64,000 bases of DNA from Roseovarius sp. 217 (GTDB taxonomy: Bacteria > Pseudomonadota > Alphaproteobacteria > Rhodobacterales > Rhodobacteraceae), in the NCBI RefSeq assembly GCF_000152845.1, contig NZ_CH902584.1, positions 2,305,620-2,369,619 on the forward strand, in the 5' to 3' direction. The notes below the pieces were generated by a model. It had not been told where the DNA came from. It was given only the letters and a program-made list of their open reading frames with translations, and did not search any database. Shown piece after piece: positions 9,591-18,096 of this stretch; position 1 is the first letter of the stretch, and every line of letters starts with the position of its first letter. The translations under genes were made by a program, and so were the position numbers.

Positions 9591-10280
9591 GTGATCTCGC
9601 GGCCCTCGCCCAATTTCGGTCCGCGCCGAGGGGGCGTGTGGCCGGACATGATTGTCTTGCATTACACGGCGATGGCGACCACAGAGGCGGCGCTGGAGCG
9701 GCTCTGTGATGCGCAGGCCGAGGTGTCGGCGCATTACCTCATCTGCCCACATGGCCGCGTCTGGCATCTGGTCGAGGAGGGCGCGCGCGCCTGGCATGCC
9801 GGGGCTGGGCAATGGGGGGATGTGACGGATGTCAATTCGCGCTCCATTGGAATTGAGTTGGCGAACACTGGGGCGCATCCCTTTTCCGAGCCGCAGATGG
9901 CGGCGCTTGAAGGGGTGATGGCGGGGATCATGGCGCGCTGGGATATTGCGCCCGCGCGCGTCATTGCCCATTCCGATATGGCGCCTGCGCGCAAGAGCGA
10001 TCCGGGGCCACGTTTCGACTGGCGGCGGCTGGCGCGGCAGGGGCTGTCGATCTGGCCAGAGCTTGGGGCAGGGGGCGAGGCCACGGCCGCGCAATTCGCC
10101 CGCGATGCCGGGCGCTTTGGCTACATCAGGGCCGAAGGCGTCAGCGACGCCGATATCCTGCGCGCCTTTCGCCTGCGGTTTCGCCCGCATGTCACTGGCC
10201 CGCTGGAGCCGGAGGATTGCGCGATGATGGCAGATCTCGCCGCACGCTTCGCCGTTGACCGCACCGCGCCAAGCGCCTAA
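9591..10280 (+). CDS. N-acetylmuramoyl-L-alanine amidase (AmpD-like, Amidase_2)
   Basis: A 229-residue zinc amidase that cleaves between muramic acid and L-alanine. Zinc ligands are His24 in IVLHYTAM, the His in RVIAHSDMAP, and the Asp in RKSDPGPRF; SRSIGIELAN is also typical. After the catalytic domain a peptidoglycan-binding-like tail is recognisable (FGYIRAEGVSDADILRAFRLRFRP). No signal peptide is seen, so a cytoplasmic recycling role like AmpD is favoured. The start is uncertain: I chose the GTG at 9591, the first start after the lipoprotein stop; no strong ribosome site precedes it. Confidence 0.82.
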   Translation: MISRPSPNFGPRRGGVWPDMIVLHYTAMATTEAALERLCDAQAEVSAHYLICPHGRVWHLVEEGARAWHAGAGQWGDVTDVNSRSIGIELANTGAHPFSEPQMAALEGVMAGIMARWDIAPARVIAHSDMAPARKSDPGPRFDWRRLARQGLSIWPELGAGGEATAAQFARDAGRFGYIRAEGVSDADILRAFRLRFRPHVTGPLEPEDCAMMADLAARFAVDRTAPSA

Positions 10281-10288
10281 GTCAGCGC

Positions 10289-10724
10289 TTGCGCGGAGGG
10301 CCGGATGGCCGCGGCATCCCCCAAAGGGGTGACGAGGAAAGTCCGGACTCCACAAGACAACGGTGCCGGGTAACGCCCGGCTGGGGTAACCCAAGGGAAA
10401 GCGCCACAGAGAAGAAACCGCCCGTCGCACCTGCGGTTCGCCAAGGGAGACTGCGCACGGGTAAGGGTGAAACGGTGGGGTAAGAGCCCACCGCGGGACG
10501 GGCAACCGGACCGGCACGGCAAGCCCCACCGGGAGCAATGCCAAATAGGGACCGCGCGTGGGGACAGGTCGGGCAACCGATACCGCCCGCAGGCACGTCT
10601 TGGCCCGGCGGTCCGGGTTGGCAGCTAGAGGGGCGTTGGCAACAACGTCTCAAGAGGAATGGTCATCCAACCCCGGATCACGGTCCGGGGTGGACAGAAT
10701 CCGGCTTATAGGCCCTCCGCGCGC
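10289..10724 (+). ncRNA. rnpB: RNase P RNA (class A)
   Basis: The catalytic RNA of RNase P, which matures tRNA 5' ends. It is recognised by the universally conserved GAGGAAAGUCCGGACUCC block at 10334-10351, ACAGAG and CGGGUAAGGGUGAAACGGUG in the middle, CAAGAGGAAUGGUCAUCC near 10650, and the 3' signature ACAGAAUCCGGCUUAUAG at 10695-10712. The ends pair: GCGCGGAGGG at 10291-10300 with CCCTCCGCGC at 10713-10722, defining helix P1. The 3' hairpin CCCCGGATCACGGTCCGGGG is longer than usual. A short T-run follows the 3' end. Confidence 0.95.
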
Positions 10725-10760
10725 TCTTTTCATTTCCGACAGGCAGGCTAAAACCCTGAT

Positions 10761-11267
10761 ATGCCGTATAAATGGACCGGGCCTCGCGCCGAGGCTGATC
10801 AAGAAGTTACCCTGTCTCTCTGGCCGCACCGGTCGCTGCCGCGTCGGGGGTTTGCCGCCTTTGTGCTGACCACTTTCACGCTCATCACCGTGCCCCTCTA
10901 TCCGCTGCTTGGCACGGCGGTGCTCTGGGGGCTGTTGCCATTTTTGCTCTTGGCGGTCGGGGGCGTGTGGTGGGCGCTGGAGCATAGCTATCGCACCGCG
11001 CGGCTGAGTGAGGTTTTGACCATCGCGCCGGAAGACGTGCATCTGGTGCGCACCAATCCGCGCGGTGATGTGCAGGAATGGACCTGCAATCGCTATTGGG
11101 CGCAGGTCAACATGCATGACCAAGGCGGGCCGGTGGCGCATTACCTCACGCTCAAGGGGGCCGGGCGCGAGGTTGAGATCGGCGCGTTTCTGTCCGAGGA
11201 GGAGCGCAAGGTGCTTTACGGCGAATTGGCGCACGCGCTGCGCCCGCCTACGCCGCTGGCCGGGTAA
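10761..11267 (+). CDS. DUF2244 domain-containing membrane protein
   Basis: A 168-residue integral membrane protein typical of DUF2244. It begins with a short cytoplasmic part containing LWPHRSLPRRGF, followed by two close hydrophobic segments at about residues 32-75. Next comes a soluble domain with RTARLSEVLTIAPEDVHLVR and the family's W-x-x-x-W-A-x-V pattern (NRYWAQVNMHD). Family members lie near cytochrome oxidase genes in many alphaproteobacteria; here the neighbours are rnpB and a YqeY gene. Function is unknown. Confidence 0.8.
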   Translation: MPYKWTGPRAEADQEVTLSLWPHRSLPRRGFAAFVLTTFTLITVPLYPLLGTAVLWGLLPFLLLAVGGVWWALEHSYRTARLSEVLTIAPEDVHLVRTNPRGDVQEWTCNRYWAQVNMHDQGGPVAHYLTLKGAGREVEIGAFLSEEERKVLYGELAHALRPPTPLAG

Positions 11268-11418
11268 GGGGGCGCGAACCATTGGGCCTGATGATTCCGC
11301 GAGCATGATCTTGCCATGACCCTTGCACCGCAGTGCATATCGCCGCATTGGTCTGCGTCCGGAGGGCAGGGGAAAGGCAGCAATTGGTCATCACGGACGA
11401 ACCGCCCGGTCGATGCGC

Positions 11419-11877
11419 CTAACCGAGCCGGGCTTTGACTTGTGGGCCGACCGCGCCGAAATCCATTTGTCCGGCATGACGATCCTTGAGCTTGCCCATG
11501 ATCTTGCCCATGTCGCGGATCGTGCTGGCCCCAACGTCGCTGATTGCCTTGTCGATGGCTGCGCTGACCTCGTCCTCTGTCAGTTGACGTGGCAAAAATT
11601 CCTCGATGACCTTGATTTCGTCGCGTTCCCGTTCGGCCAGATCAAGACGCCCGCCCTCTTCATAGGCGCGTACGCTCTCGTTGCGTTGCTTGGTCATCTT
11701 GGCGAGAATGGCCAAGATATCGGCATCGCCGACGGGCGTGGCTCCGTCAGCGCTTCGGCCGGCGATTTCTTGATCCTTGATTGCAGCGTTGATCAGGCGC
11801 AGCGTTGCCAGTCGGCTTGCCGCCTTGTCCCGCATGGCCTGTTTCAGGGCCTGATCGACCCGGTTGCGCAATTCCAT
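11419..11877 (-). CDS. GatB/YqeY domain-containing protein
   Basis: A 152-residue protein matching the free-standing YqeY family, related to the C-terminal tRNA-binding domain of GatB. It opens with ELRNRVDQALKQAMRDKAASRLATLRLINAAIKD and later has EFLPRQLTEDEV and DMGKIMGKLKDRHAGQMD, all standard for the family. The family may bind tRNA, but no reaction is established. It is divergent from carA across 161 bp, a common alphaproteobacterial arrangement, and convergent with the DUF2244 gene. Confidence 0.92.
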   Translation of the reverse strand: MELRNRVDQALKQAMRDKAASRLATLRLINAAIKDQEIAGRSADGATPVGDADILAILAKMTKQRNESVRAYEEGGRLDLAERERDEIKVIEEFLPRQLTEDEVSAAIDKAISDVGASTIRDMGKIMGKLKDRHAGQMDFGAVGPQVKARLG

Positions 11878-12038
11878 TCCAGTTCATCCCCATGATCTTT
11901 ACAAGAGGAGGAGCCTAACGTTAATGGGGTGTGATGGCAACTGCCTGACGTGTCGGTCTGCCGGGCAACTGGGCCTTGACCCGACCGGGGCACGCCCGTA
12001 GGTATGCGCAAATTTGCCCGCGCCGGAGACTCGCACCC

Positions 12039-13187
12039 ATGGCCCACGCCTCCACTCCCCGCCCGACTGCCTGCCTTGCCCTCGCGGATGGTTCGCTCTT
12101 TTACGGCTACGGGTTTGGCGCGGTGGGCGTGACCACGGCAGAGCTGTGCTTCAATACCGCGATGACGGGCTATCAGGAAATCATGACCGATCCCAGCTAT
12201 GCCGGGCAGATCGTGACCTTCACCTTTCCGCATATCGGCAACACCGGAGTGAACATCGAGGATGATGAGACCGCCGAGCCTGTCGCCGAAGGTATGGTGG
12301 TGAAATGGGACCCGACCGAGCCGAGCAATTGGCGCGCGCAAGAGCATCTGACAAGCTGGTTGGCCCGGCGCGGTCGGATTGCGATCGGGGGGGTAGATAC
12401 CCGTCGTCTCACCCGCGCCATCCGGCAGCAGGGGGCGCCGCATGTGGCCCTTGCCCATGATCCTGAGGGAAATTTCAACGTTGAGGCGTTGGTGGCACGG
12501 GCCCGCGGCTTTGGCGGGCTCGAGGGCATGGACCTGGCCAAGGATGTGACCTGCGCGCAATCCTATCGCTGGGATGAAATGCGCTGGGCCTGGCCCGACG
12601 GATATCTGCGTCAGACCGAGGCACGGTATAAGGTTGTCGCGGTCGATTACGGCGCCAAACGCAACATCCTGCGCTGTTTGGCAAGTGCCGGGTGTGACGT
12701 GACCGTCCTGCCTGCGACGGCGACCGCCGAGGATGTGCTGGCCCATTCACCGGATGGTGTGTTCCTGTCCAATGGACCCGGAGATCCGGCGGCGACCGGA
12801 AAATATGCCGTGCCGATGATTCAGGGTGTTCTGGGGACGGGGCTACCGCTTTTTGGTATCTGTCTCGGGCATCAGATGTTGGCACTGGCGCTTGGGGCGG
12901 AAACGATCAAGATGAACCACGGACATCACGGGGCCAACCACCCGGTCAAGGATCTGGAAACCGGCAAGGTCGAGATTACCTCTATGAATCATGGCTTTGC
13001 CGTTGATAGTCAGACCCTGCCTGCAGGGGTTGTCGAGACGCATGTCTCGCTTTTTGACGGATCGAATTGTGGCATCCGGATCAAGGATCGTCCTGTGTTT
13101 TCGGTTCAGCATCACCCCGAGGCCAGCCCCGGACCGCAAGACAGTTTCTATCTGTTCGAGCGGTTTGCGGCCTCAATGGCGGGTTAA
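12039..13187 (+). CDS. carA: Carbamoyl-phosphate synthase small (glutaminase) subunit
   Basis: A 382-residue class I glutamine amidotransferase supplying ammonia to CarB for carbamoyl phosphate, precursor of arginine and pyrimidines. The N-terminal CarA domain includes FNTAMTGYQEIMTDPSYAGQ. The amidotransferase triad is Cys275 in FGICLGHQM with His359 and Glu361 in QHHPEA. Length is the same as E. coli CarA. A longer frame begins at 11976, but the ATG at 12039 matches family N-termini. carB is not adjacent. Confidence 0.96.
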   Translation: MAHASTPRPTACLALADGSLFYGYGFGAVGVTTAELCFNTAMTGYQEIMTDPSYAGQIVTFTFPHIGNTGVNIEDDETAEPVAEGMVVKWDPTEPSNWRAQEHLTSWLARRGRIAIGGVDTRRLTRAIRQQGAPHVALAHDPEGNFNVEALVARARGFGGLEGMDLAKDVTCAQSYRWDEMRWAWPDGYLRQTEARYKVVAVDYGAKRNILRCLASAGCDVTVLPATATAEDVLAHSPDGVFLSNGPGDPAATGKYAVPMIQGVLGTGLPLFGICLGHQMLALALGAETIKMNHGHHGANHPVKDLETGKVEITSMNHGFAVDSQTLPAGVVETHVSLFDGSNCGIRIKDRPVFSVQHHPEASPGPQDSFYLFERFAASMAG

Positions 13188-13282
13188 GCCGGCAGAAATT
13201 CGTATCTGTTAACTTCTCCTTAAAACATCGTTAACCAACGGCGCGCTAGCGTTCCTTGAACCGAATGGGGAAAGGGCGCAGC

Positions 13283-15217
13283 ATGGGAATTTCCGAACTC
13301 CGCCATATGGGCGCGCACGGGCCTGGTGCGCGGGTGCCGATCAATCCGCTGGGGCGCGCCCTGGTGCGGGCCGGTGCCATCAGCCGATCCGATGCCGCCT
13401 TGGCCGAGATGGTGCGGCGGCATTGCGATACGTCCCTCGACCGTATTCTGCAGGCCGAGGGGCTGGCGACCGAAGACGATTTGCTCGCGGCCCACGCCCG
13501 CCGCCTGTCCAGCCAACGGTGGACGGTCCAAGACCTCGCGGTTGCCGAGCCGGTTGACGCGGGCCTCGACCCACGCATCCTGCTCAAATATGGCGTGCTG
13601 CCTCTGACCGCCGCCTCTGGGGCGACGGTTCTGGCCACGGGTGGGCCAGAGAGCCTTGCGGCGTTGCGCCCATCCTTGCCCAAATCGTTGGCGCGTGCGC
13701 GTGCAGTGATGGCGCCGCGCCACGCGATTCAGGACCGCATCGCCCAAGAGCACCGTGACCTCTTGCGAGCGCGGGCAGAGGCCCGCGTGGCGGAGACTGA
13801 GAGTTGCCGCACTTGGGAGGGGGCGTTTGACCGCCGCCTGCGGATAACATTGGCCGGTCTGGCCGGAATCGCACTGCTCAGCCTTGCGTTTCCGGTGATG
13901 ATTTTCGCTCTGTTTGCCTTTTGGGCGTGCTTGACCCTTGTGGTGTCTGCCGGGCTCAAGATCGCTGCCTTTGTGGCGCATCGTGTGGCCAAGACGGCGA
14001 CTCCGGCGCTCGATCCTCGATCCCAACGTCCCCTTCCCAAGGTGTCGATCCTTGTGCCGCTCTTTCGCGAAACCGAAATCGCCCATGCGCTCATTGCCCG
14101 GCTGAGCCGTCTCACATACCCGAAATGCCTGCTCGACGTGATCCTCGTGCTCGAAGAGGAGGATGATCTGACCCGTCAGACGCTGGCGGGTATCGACCTG
14201 CCGCCGTGGGTGCGGCCCGTGATCGTGCCCGATGGCAAACCGCGCACCAAGCCGCGCGCGATGAACTATGCGTTGGATTTCTGCGAAGGCGACATCATCG
14301 GCATTTTCGATGCCGAGGACGCGCCTGAGGCTGATCAGATCACTGTTGTTGCCCGCCGGTTTCAGCAGGTGCCGCGTGAGGTGGCCTGCTTGCAGGGGAT
14401 ATTGGATTACTACAACCCCACACAGAACTGGTTGGCGCGTTGCTTTACCATCGAATACGCCACCTGGTTCCGCACTCTTATGCCCGGCATGGCGCGGCTG
14501 GGGCTGGCCATTCCGCTTGGGGGCACCACGCTCTACTTTCGGCGCGATGTGCTAGAAGAATTGGGCGGCTGGGACGCGCATAACGTGACCGAGGATGCCG
14601 ATCTGGGCTTTCGTCTGGCACGGCATGGCTACCGCACCGAAATGATCAAGACCGTGACCGAGGAAGAGGCCAATTGCCGCGTTTGGCCTTGGATCAAGCA
14701 ACGCTCCCGCTGGCTCAAGGGCTATATGACCACCTATCTCGTGCATATGCGCCAGCCCCGATTTCTTTATGCGCAGCTCGGACCGCGCAAGTTCTGGGGG
14801 TTCCAGGCACATTTCGTCTCGGCGCTCTCGCAATTTCTGCTGGCGCCGTTCCTATGGTCCTTCTGGCTGGTGCTGTTTGGTCTGCCGCATCCGCTCGACC
14901 CGGTTCTGCCGCATTGGGTGCTGGTGGGGTTAGGCAGCCTCTTTCTGACGGTCGAGGTTCTGAATGTCTGCATTCACATGGCCTCTGTCGCGGGGCCGCG
15001 TCACCGACATCTGATGGCGTGGGCCCCGACCATGCATTTTTACTCACCTTTGGGGGCTATTGCCGCCTATAAGGCGCTGTACGAGCTGATCCTCAAGCCG
15101 TTTTTCTGGGATAAGACCGCGCATGGCCTGTCGGTCGCCGCCCGAGGGCGGCGCACGTCAGACGGTGGATTTGACCTCTCCGGAATCAAGCTTGAGCCGG
15201 GTCACAAAGGCCTTTGA
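13283..15217 (+). CDS. Glycosyltransferase family 2 with N-terminal GspE/MshEN-like domain
   Basis: A 644-residue membrane glycosyltransferase. Residues about 20-155 resemble the N-terminal domain of type II secretion ATPases (GRALVRAGAISRSDAALAEM, EDDLLAAHARRLS), a module that in other proteins can bind nucleotide signals. Two hydrophobic segments follow at about 185-230. The GT2 catalytic domain begins PKVSILVPLFRE, with DAED at 343-346, TEDADLG at 436-442 and QRSRW at 473-477, the set expected of processive beta-glycosyltransferases. Several C-terminal membrane segments complete a BcsA-like layout. Product is unknown. ATG at 13283 has GGGGAAAGG upstream; its last 60 bases overlap the convergent GntR gene. 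Confidence 0.85.
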   Translation: MGISELRHMGAHGPGARVPINPLGRALVRAGAISRSDAALAEMVRRHCDTSLDRILQAEGLATEDDLLAAHARRLSSQRWTVQDLAVAEPVDAGLDPRILLKYGVLPLTAASGATVLATGGPESLAALRPSLPKSLARARAVMAPRHAIQDRIAQEHRDLLRARAEARVAETESCRTWEGAFDRRLRITLAGLAGIALLSLAFPVMIFALFAFWACLTLVVSAGLKIAAFVAHRVAKTATPALDPRSQRPLPKVSILVPLFRETEIAHALIARLSRLTYPKCLLDVILVLEEEDDLTRQTLAGIDLPPWVRPVIVPDGKPRTKPRAMNYALDFCEGDIIGIFDAEDAPEADQITVVARRFQQVPREVACLQGILDYYNPTQNWLARCFTIEYATWFRTLMPGMARLGLAIPLGGTTLYFRRDVLEELGGWDAHNVTEDADLGFRLARHGYRTEMIKTVTEEEANCRVWPWIKQRSRWLKGYMTTYLVHMRQPRFLYAQLGPRKFWGFQAHFVSALSQFLLAPFLWSFWLVLFGLPHPLDPVLPHWVLVGLGSLFLTVEVLNVCIHMASVAGPRHRHLMAWAPTMHFYSPLGAIAAYKALYELILKPFFWDKTAHGLSVAARGRRTSDGGFDLSGIKLEPGHKGL

Positions 15218-15808
15218 GATGTGATCGCGCAGGGCCTGTGCCGCACCCTTGCCATCATGGGCCTCGATGGCGACGACGATCGCGTCATGTTCGCGCAGCG
15301 CATCCTCATCCCGCCCCACCGCCGCAAGGGACGTGGTCGCCAAAAGCGCCATCGAGCGATGCACAAGATCGAGTTGTTGCACCAGAAAGCGGTTGTGCGA
15401 GGCCAAGTGAATCTGCTTGTGAAACCGCCGGTTGGCGCGTGCCAACTCAACCGGTTTGCCCAAGAGCGTGCGATCATCCTCGACCATGTCGCGCAACACG
15501 CGCACCTCTTCGGGGGTCGCATGGCGTGCGGCCAGTTCCGCGGCCAGACCCTCCAATTCGGCGCGCACCACGTAGAGTTCGGCCAACTGGTTGTAGTCCA
15601 GGGACGACACGATCAGGCTGCGACCGTCGCGGCTGAGCATGGATTGCGTCTCGAGTCGTTGCAGCGCTTCACGGATGGGCGTGCGCGAGACGCCGAAGCG
15701 TTCGGCAAGATCGCTCTCGACCAGTCGGTCACCGGGTTTGAAGATGCCAACATCTATCGCCTCAAGGATGAGCGAATAGGCATCGGTAGGGGGCGGTTTC
15801 ATCAGCAT
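15158..15808 (-). CDS. GntR family transcriptional regulator, FadR-type (FCD domain)
   Basis: A 216-residue regulator. The winged helix lies at about residues 10-70 with GDRLVESDLAERFGVSRTPIREALQRLE, which is the GntR signature. The C-terminal all-helical FCD domain contains ELYVVRAELEGLAAELAARHA and the metal-ligand pattern NRRFHKQIHLASHN and EHDAIVVAIEAHD, so it probably senses a small organic acid through a bound metal. Its 3' end overlaps the convergent glycosyltransferase gene by 60 bp, which makes antisense transcription likely. The target operon is not obvious from neighbours. Confidence 0.88.
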   Translation of the reverse strand: MLMKPPPTDAYSLILEAIDVGIFKPGDRLVESDLAERFGVSRTPIREALQRLETQSMLSRDGRSLIVSSLDYNQLAELYVVRAELEGLAAELAARHATPEEVRVLRDMVEDDRTLLGKPVELARANRRFHKQIHLASHNRFLVQQLDLVHRSMALLATTSLAAVGRDEDALREHDAIVVAIEAHDGKGAAQALRDHISKAFVTRLKLDSGEVKSTV

Positions 15809-15909
15809 GTCCGTTTCTTCTGATTGTTGGTGGGAACCTTACGCGCTTTGGGCGCGGGATCAAGCCTTGGGCGATTGCGCCCAATGTCGCGGCCGCCTAT
15901 ATCTGCGCC

Positions 15910-16554
15910 ATGTCCAAGACAGATTTTTCTCACATCCACACATGGGTCTTTGACCTCGACAACACACTCTATCCTCCTTCGGCACGGCTCTTTGACCAGA
16001 TCGAAGTGCGGATGACGCGGTTTGTGATGGAAACGCTCCGCGTGACCCATGCCGAGGCGGATAAGTTGCGGCATCACTACTGGCGCGAGCATGGTACGAC
16101 ACTGGCGGGGTTGATGCGGCTGCATGATCTTGATCCGGGACCATATCTACAGGCTGTCCACGATATCTCGCTTGATCATCTGGAGCCGGACGCCGCGCTG
16201 AATGCAGCTATTCGCGCGCTGCCGGGGCGCAAGATCGTCTATACCAACGGCTCAGCCCCCTATGCGGAACGGGTGATCACGGTGCGCGGACTGACGGGGA
16301 CGTTTGACGCGGTTTACGGCGTGGAACATGCCGGATATCGGCCGAAACCCGAGGCCGAAGCGTTTGAGATCATACTGAGGCAGGATGGGAGCGCGCCTCA
16401 AACTGCGGCAATGTTCGAGGATGACCCGCGCAATCTTGCGGCGCCGCATGCCATGGGAATGCGCACCGTGCATGTGGCCCCCGAACGGATCGAGGCAGCG
16501 CACATTCATCATCACACCGATGATTTAGGTGGATTTCTGGCGGGTCTGGTCTGA
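15910..16554 (+). CDS. HAD-family pyrimidine 5'-nucleotidase
   Basis: A 214-residue haloacid dehalogenase-like hydrolase. The nucleophile motif is FDLDNTLYP with Asp15 and Asp17; motif II is IVYTNGSAPYAERV; motif III/IV appears as KPEAEAFEII and MFEDDPRNLAAPHAMGMRTV. The LYPPSARLFDQIE cap start is typical of the SDT1/PHM8-like pyrimidine nucleotidases that dephosphorylate UMP and CMP. It is cytoplasmic and monocistronic in appearance. Exact substrate is inferred from family only. Confidence 0.85.
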   Translation: MSKTDFSHIHTWVFDLDNTLYPPSARLFDQIEVRMTRFVMETLRVTHAEADKLRHHYWREHGTTLAGLMRLHDLDPGPYLQAVHDISLDHLEPDAALNAAIRALPGRKIVYTNGSAPYAERVITVRGLTGTFDAVYGVEHAGYRPKPEAEAFEIILRQDGSAPQTAAMFEDDPRNLAAPHAMGMRTVHVAPERIEAAHIHHHTDDLGGFLAGLV

Positions 16555-16583
16555 GCGCTGCGGCGATACGTCCCTTTGAACGC

Positions 16584-16593
16584 GGGGGGGGGG
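16584..16593. repeat. Ten-base poly-G tract
   Basis: A run of ten G residues lies 46 bp before the start of the small membrane protein gene at 16639. Such tracts can vary in length by slippage. Whether it sits in a promoter here is unknown. Confidence 0.6.
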
Positions 16594-16638
16594 CATATTT
16601 ATGCGTCACGAGATTCATCTTAGACCAAGAGGCCCGAC

Positions 16639-16857
16639 ATGACCGCGACCGCAGCCCCCAGCGATGCCAAGCAAGCCCCCGCCAAGAGCCATGATCCCGA
16701 CGCCGCCGCCGTTGGCCCGATCCTGTTGAGCGTGGCGGTTTTTCTGGCCGGATGGGCCACAAGCATTGTGCTTTGGGGCATTCCGGGGCTTTATATTCCG
16801 GCACTGGCCCTTGTCCCGGTGATCTGGGTGATGCTGATTTTGATCTCGCGCGGCTGA
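16639..16857 (+). CDS. Small two-helix membrane protein, unknown function
   Basis: A 72-residue protein with a polar Ala/Lys/Asp-rich N-terminus (about 24 residues) and two hydrophobic helices at about 26-45 and 50-68 joined by a short Pro/Gly turn (GIPGLYIPA). It resembles small inner-membrane proteins found in related bacteria but I cannot assign a family. It is preceded by a weak AGAGG site at 16627-16631 and lies 33 bp ahead of the UbiH-like gene, so they may be co-transcribed. The upstream spacer holds a ten-base G tract. Confidence 0.65.
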   Translation: MTATAAPSDAKQAPAKSHDPDAAAVGPILLSVAVFLAGWATSIVLWGIPGLYIPALALVPVIWVMLILISRG

Positions 16858-16890
16858 GCAAGCACTCGACCGCTTTCGGAGGCTCTGAGA

Positions 16891-18093
16891 ATGGCGCAGG
16901 CAGACTATGATATCGTGGTCTCGGGCGGCGGGGTTGCCGGTCTGACGGCGGCTGCGGTCCTTGGCCACGCGGGCTTTTCCGTGCTCTGCGTTGATCCCGC
17001 GCCGCCGGTGACCGCGCGTGATGCCGAAGGGTCTGACTTGCGCACTACGGCGTTCTTGCAACCCGCCCAGGCACTCTTGGATCAGGCAGGTCTCTGGGCG
17101 CGGCTAGCCCCGTTTGCCACCGACCTGCAAGTGATGCGGATCGTTGATGCGGGCGGAGAAGTGGCTGAGCCACGCGTTGTAAGAGAATTCAACGCCAGCG
17201 ATATTTCCGAGCGTCCCTTTGGCTGGAACTTGCCCAACTGGCTCTTGCGCCGCGAGATGGTGGCGCATCTGGAAAGCCTGCCCTCGGTCACGTTCAGGCC
17301 CGGCACCGGCACCACCACGCTCTTTACCCGCGAGGCAGAGGCACGCGTGGGGCTGACTGACGGTGCCCGCGTGCGATGCCGTTTGGTGATTGCCGCCGAC
17401 GGGCGCAATTCGCCGATCCGCGAAGCAGCAGGCATTCGTGTGAAAACAACACGTTATGGGCAAAAGGCGCTTGCCTTTGCCGTCACGCATCCGATCCCGC
17501 ATGACAATGTATCGACCGAAATTCACCGTTCTGGTGGGCCGTTCACTCTTGTGCCGCTCCCTGACCATGAGGGACGGCCGTCGTCGGCGGTGGTCTGGAT
17601 GGAAGAGGGGCCAGAGGTGGCGCGCCTGGCCGCGCTGCCGGTGGCCGAATTCGAAGCGACGATGAACGCCCGCTCCTGTCAGCTCTTTGGCCTCCTGACG
17701 CTGGCGTCGCGCCGCAGCGTCTGGCCGATCATCAGCCAAGTGGCCGAGCGCATGTCAACCGAGCGGGTGGCGCTTGTGGCTGAGGCTGCGCATGTGGTGC
17801 CGCCGATTGGCGCACAGGGTCTGAACATGTCGCTTGGCGATATGCGGGTGCTGCTGGACCTGGCCGAGGCGAACCCCGAGCGTTTGGGCGACCGCCAGAT
17901 GCTCGACACCTACCATCGCCGCAGGCATTGGGAAGTGCAGGCGCGCGTGACGGGGATCGACCTGCTTAACCGCGCCTCGATGCTGAGCGCACAGCCCCTG
18001 CGGGATGCACGCGCGCAGGCGCTGAGCGCGATCTATTCGCTTGCCCCGGTGCGCAAGACCCTGATGAAGATGGGACTTGGGGCACGGGGGTGA
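16891..18093 (+). CDS. UbiH/UbiF/COQ6-family FAD-dependent hydroxylase
   Basis: A 400-residue flavoprotein monooxygenase probably acting on a ubiquinone precursor ring. The FAD fold is DIVVSGGGVAGLTAAAVLG (GxGxxG-type motif at residues 12-17). The mid-sequence DG motif is RLVIAADGRNSPIREAAGI. The second FAD motif is ALVAEAAHVVPPIGAQGLNMSLGDM, the version specific for ubiquinone hydroxylases. Which ring position it hydroxylates cannot be read from sequence. It ends three bases before the stop codon of the convergent aminotransferase gene. Confidence 0.9.
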   Translation: MAQADYDIVVSGGGVAGLTAAAVLGHAGFSVLCVDPAPPVTARDAEGSDLRTTAFLQPAQALLDQAGLWARLAPFATDLQVMRIVDAGGEVAEPRVVREFNASDISERPFGWNLPNWLLRREMVAHLESLPSVTFRPGTGTTTLFTREAEARVGLTDGARVRCRLVIAADGRNSPIREAAGIRVKTTRYGQKALAFAVTHPIPHDNVSTEIHRSGGPFTLVPLPDHEGRPSSAVVWMEEGPEVARLAALPVAEFEATMNARSCQLFGLLTLASRRSVWPIISQVAERMSTERVALVAEAAHVVPPIGAQGLNMSLGDMRVLLDLAEANPERLGDRQMLDTYHRRRHWEVQARVTGIDLLNRASMLSAQPLRDARAQALSAIYSLAPVRKTLMKMGLGARG

Positions 18094-18096
18094 GGC

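Noticed and set aside
8859..10544. 561-residue minus-strand frame across lipoprotein, amidase and rnpB
   Set aside because: It runs through rnpB and two supported genes and its sequence is low-complexity (Arg/Pro/His).
10660..10700. CCCCGGATCACGGTCCGGGG palindrome as a mobile repeat insertion
   Set aside because: It lies in the 3' domain of rnpB where a stem is normally present, so it is more simply the native hairpin.
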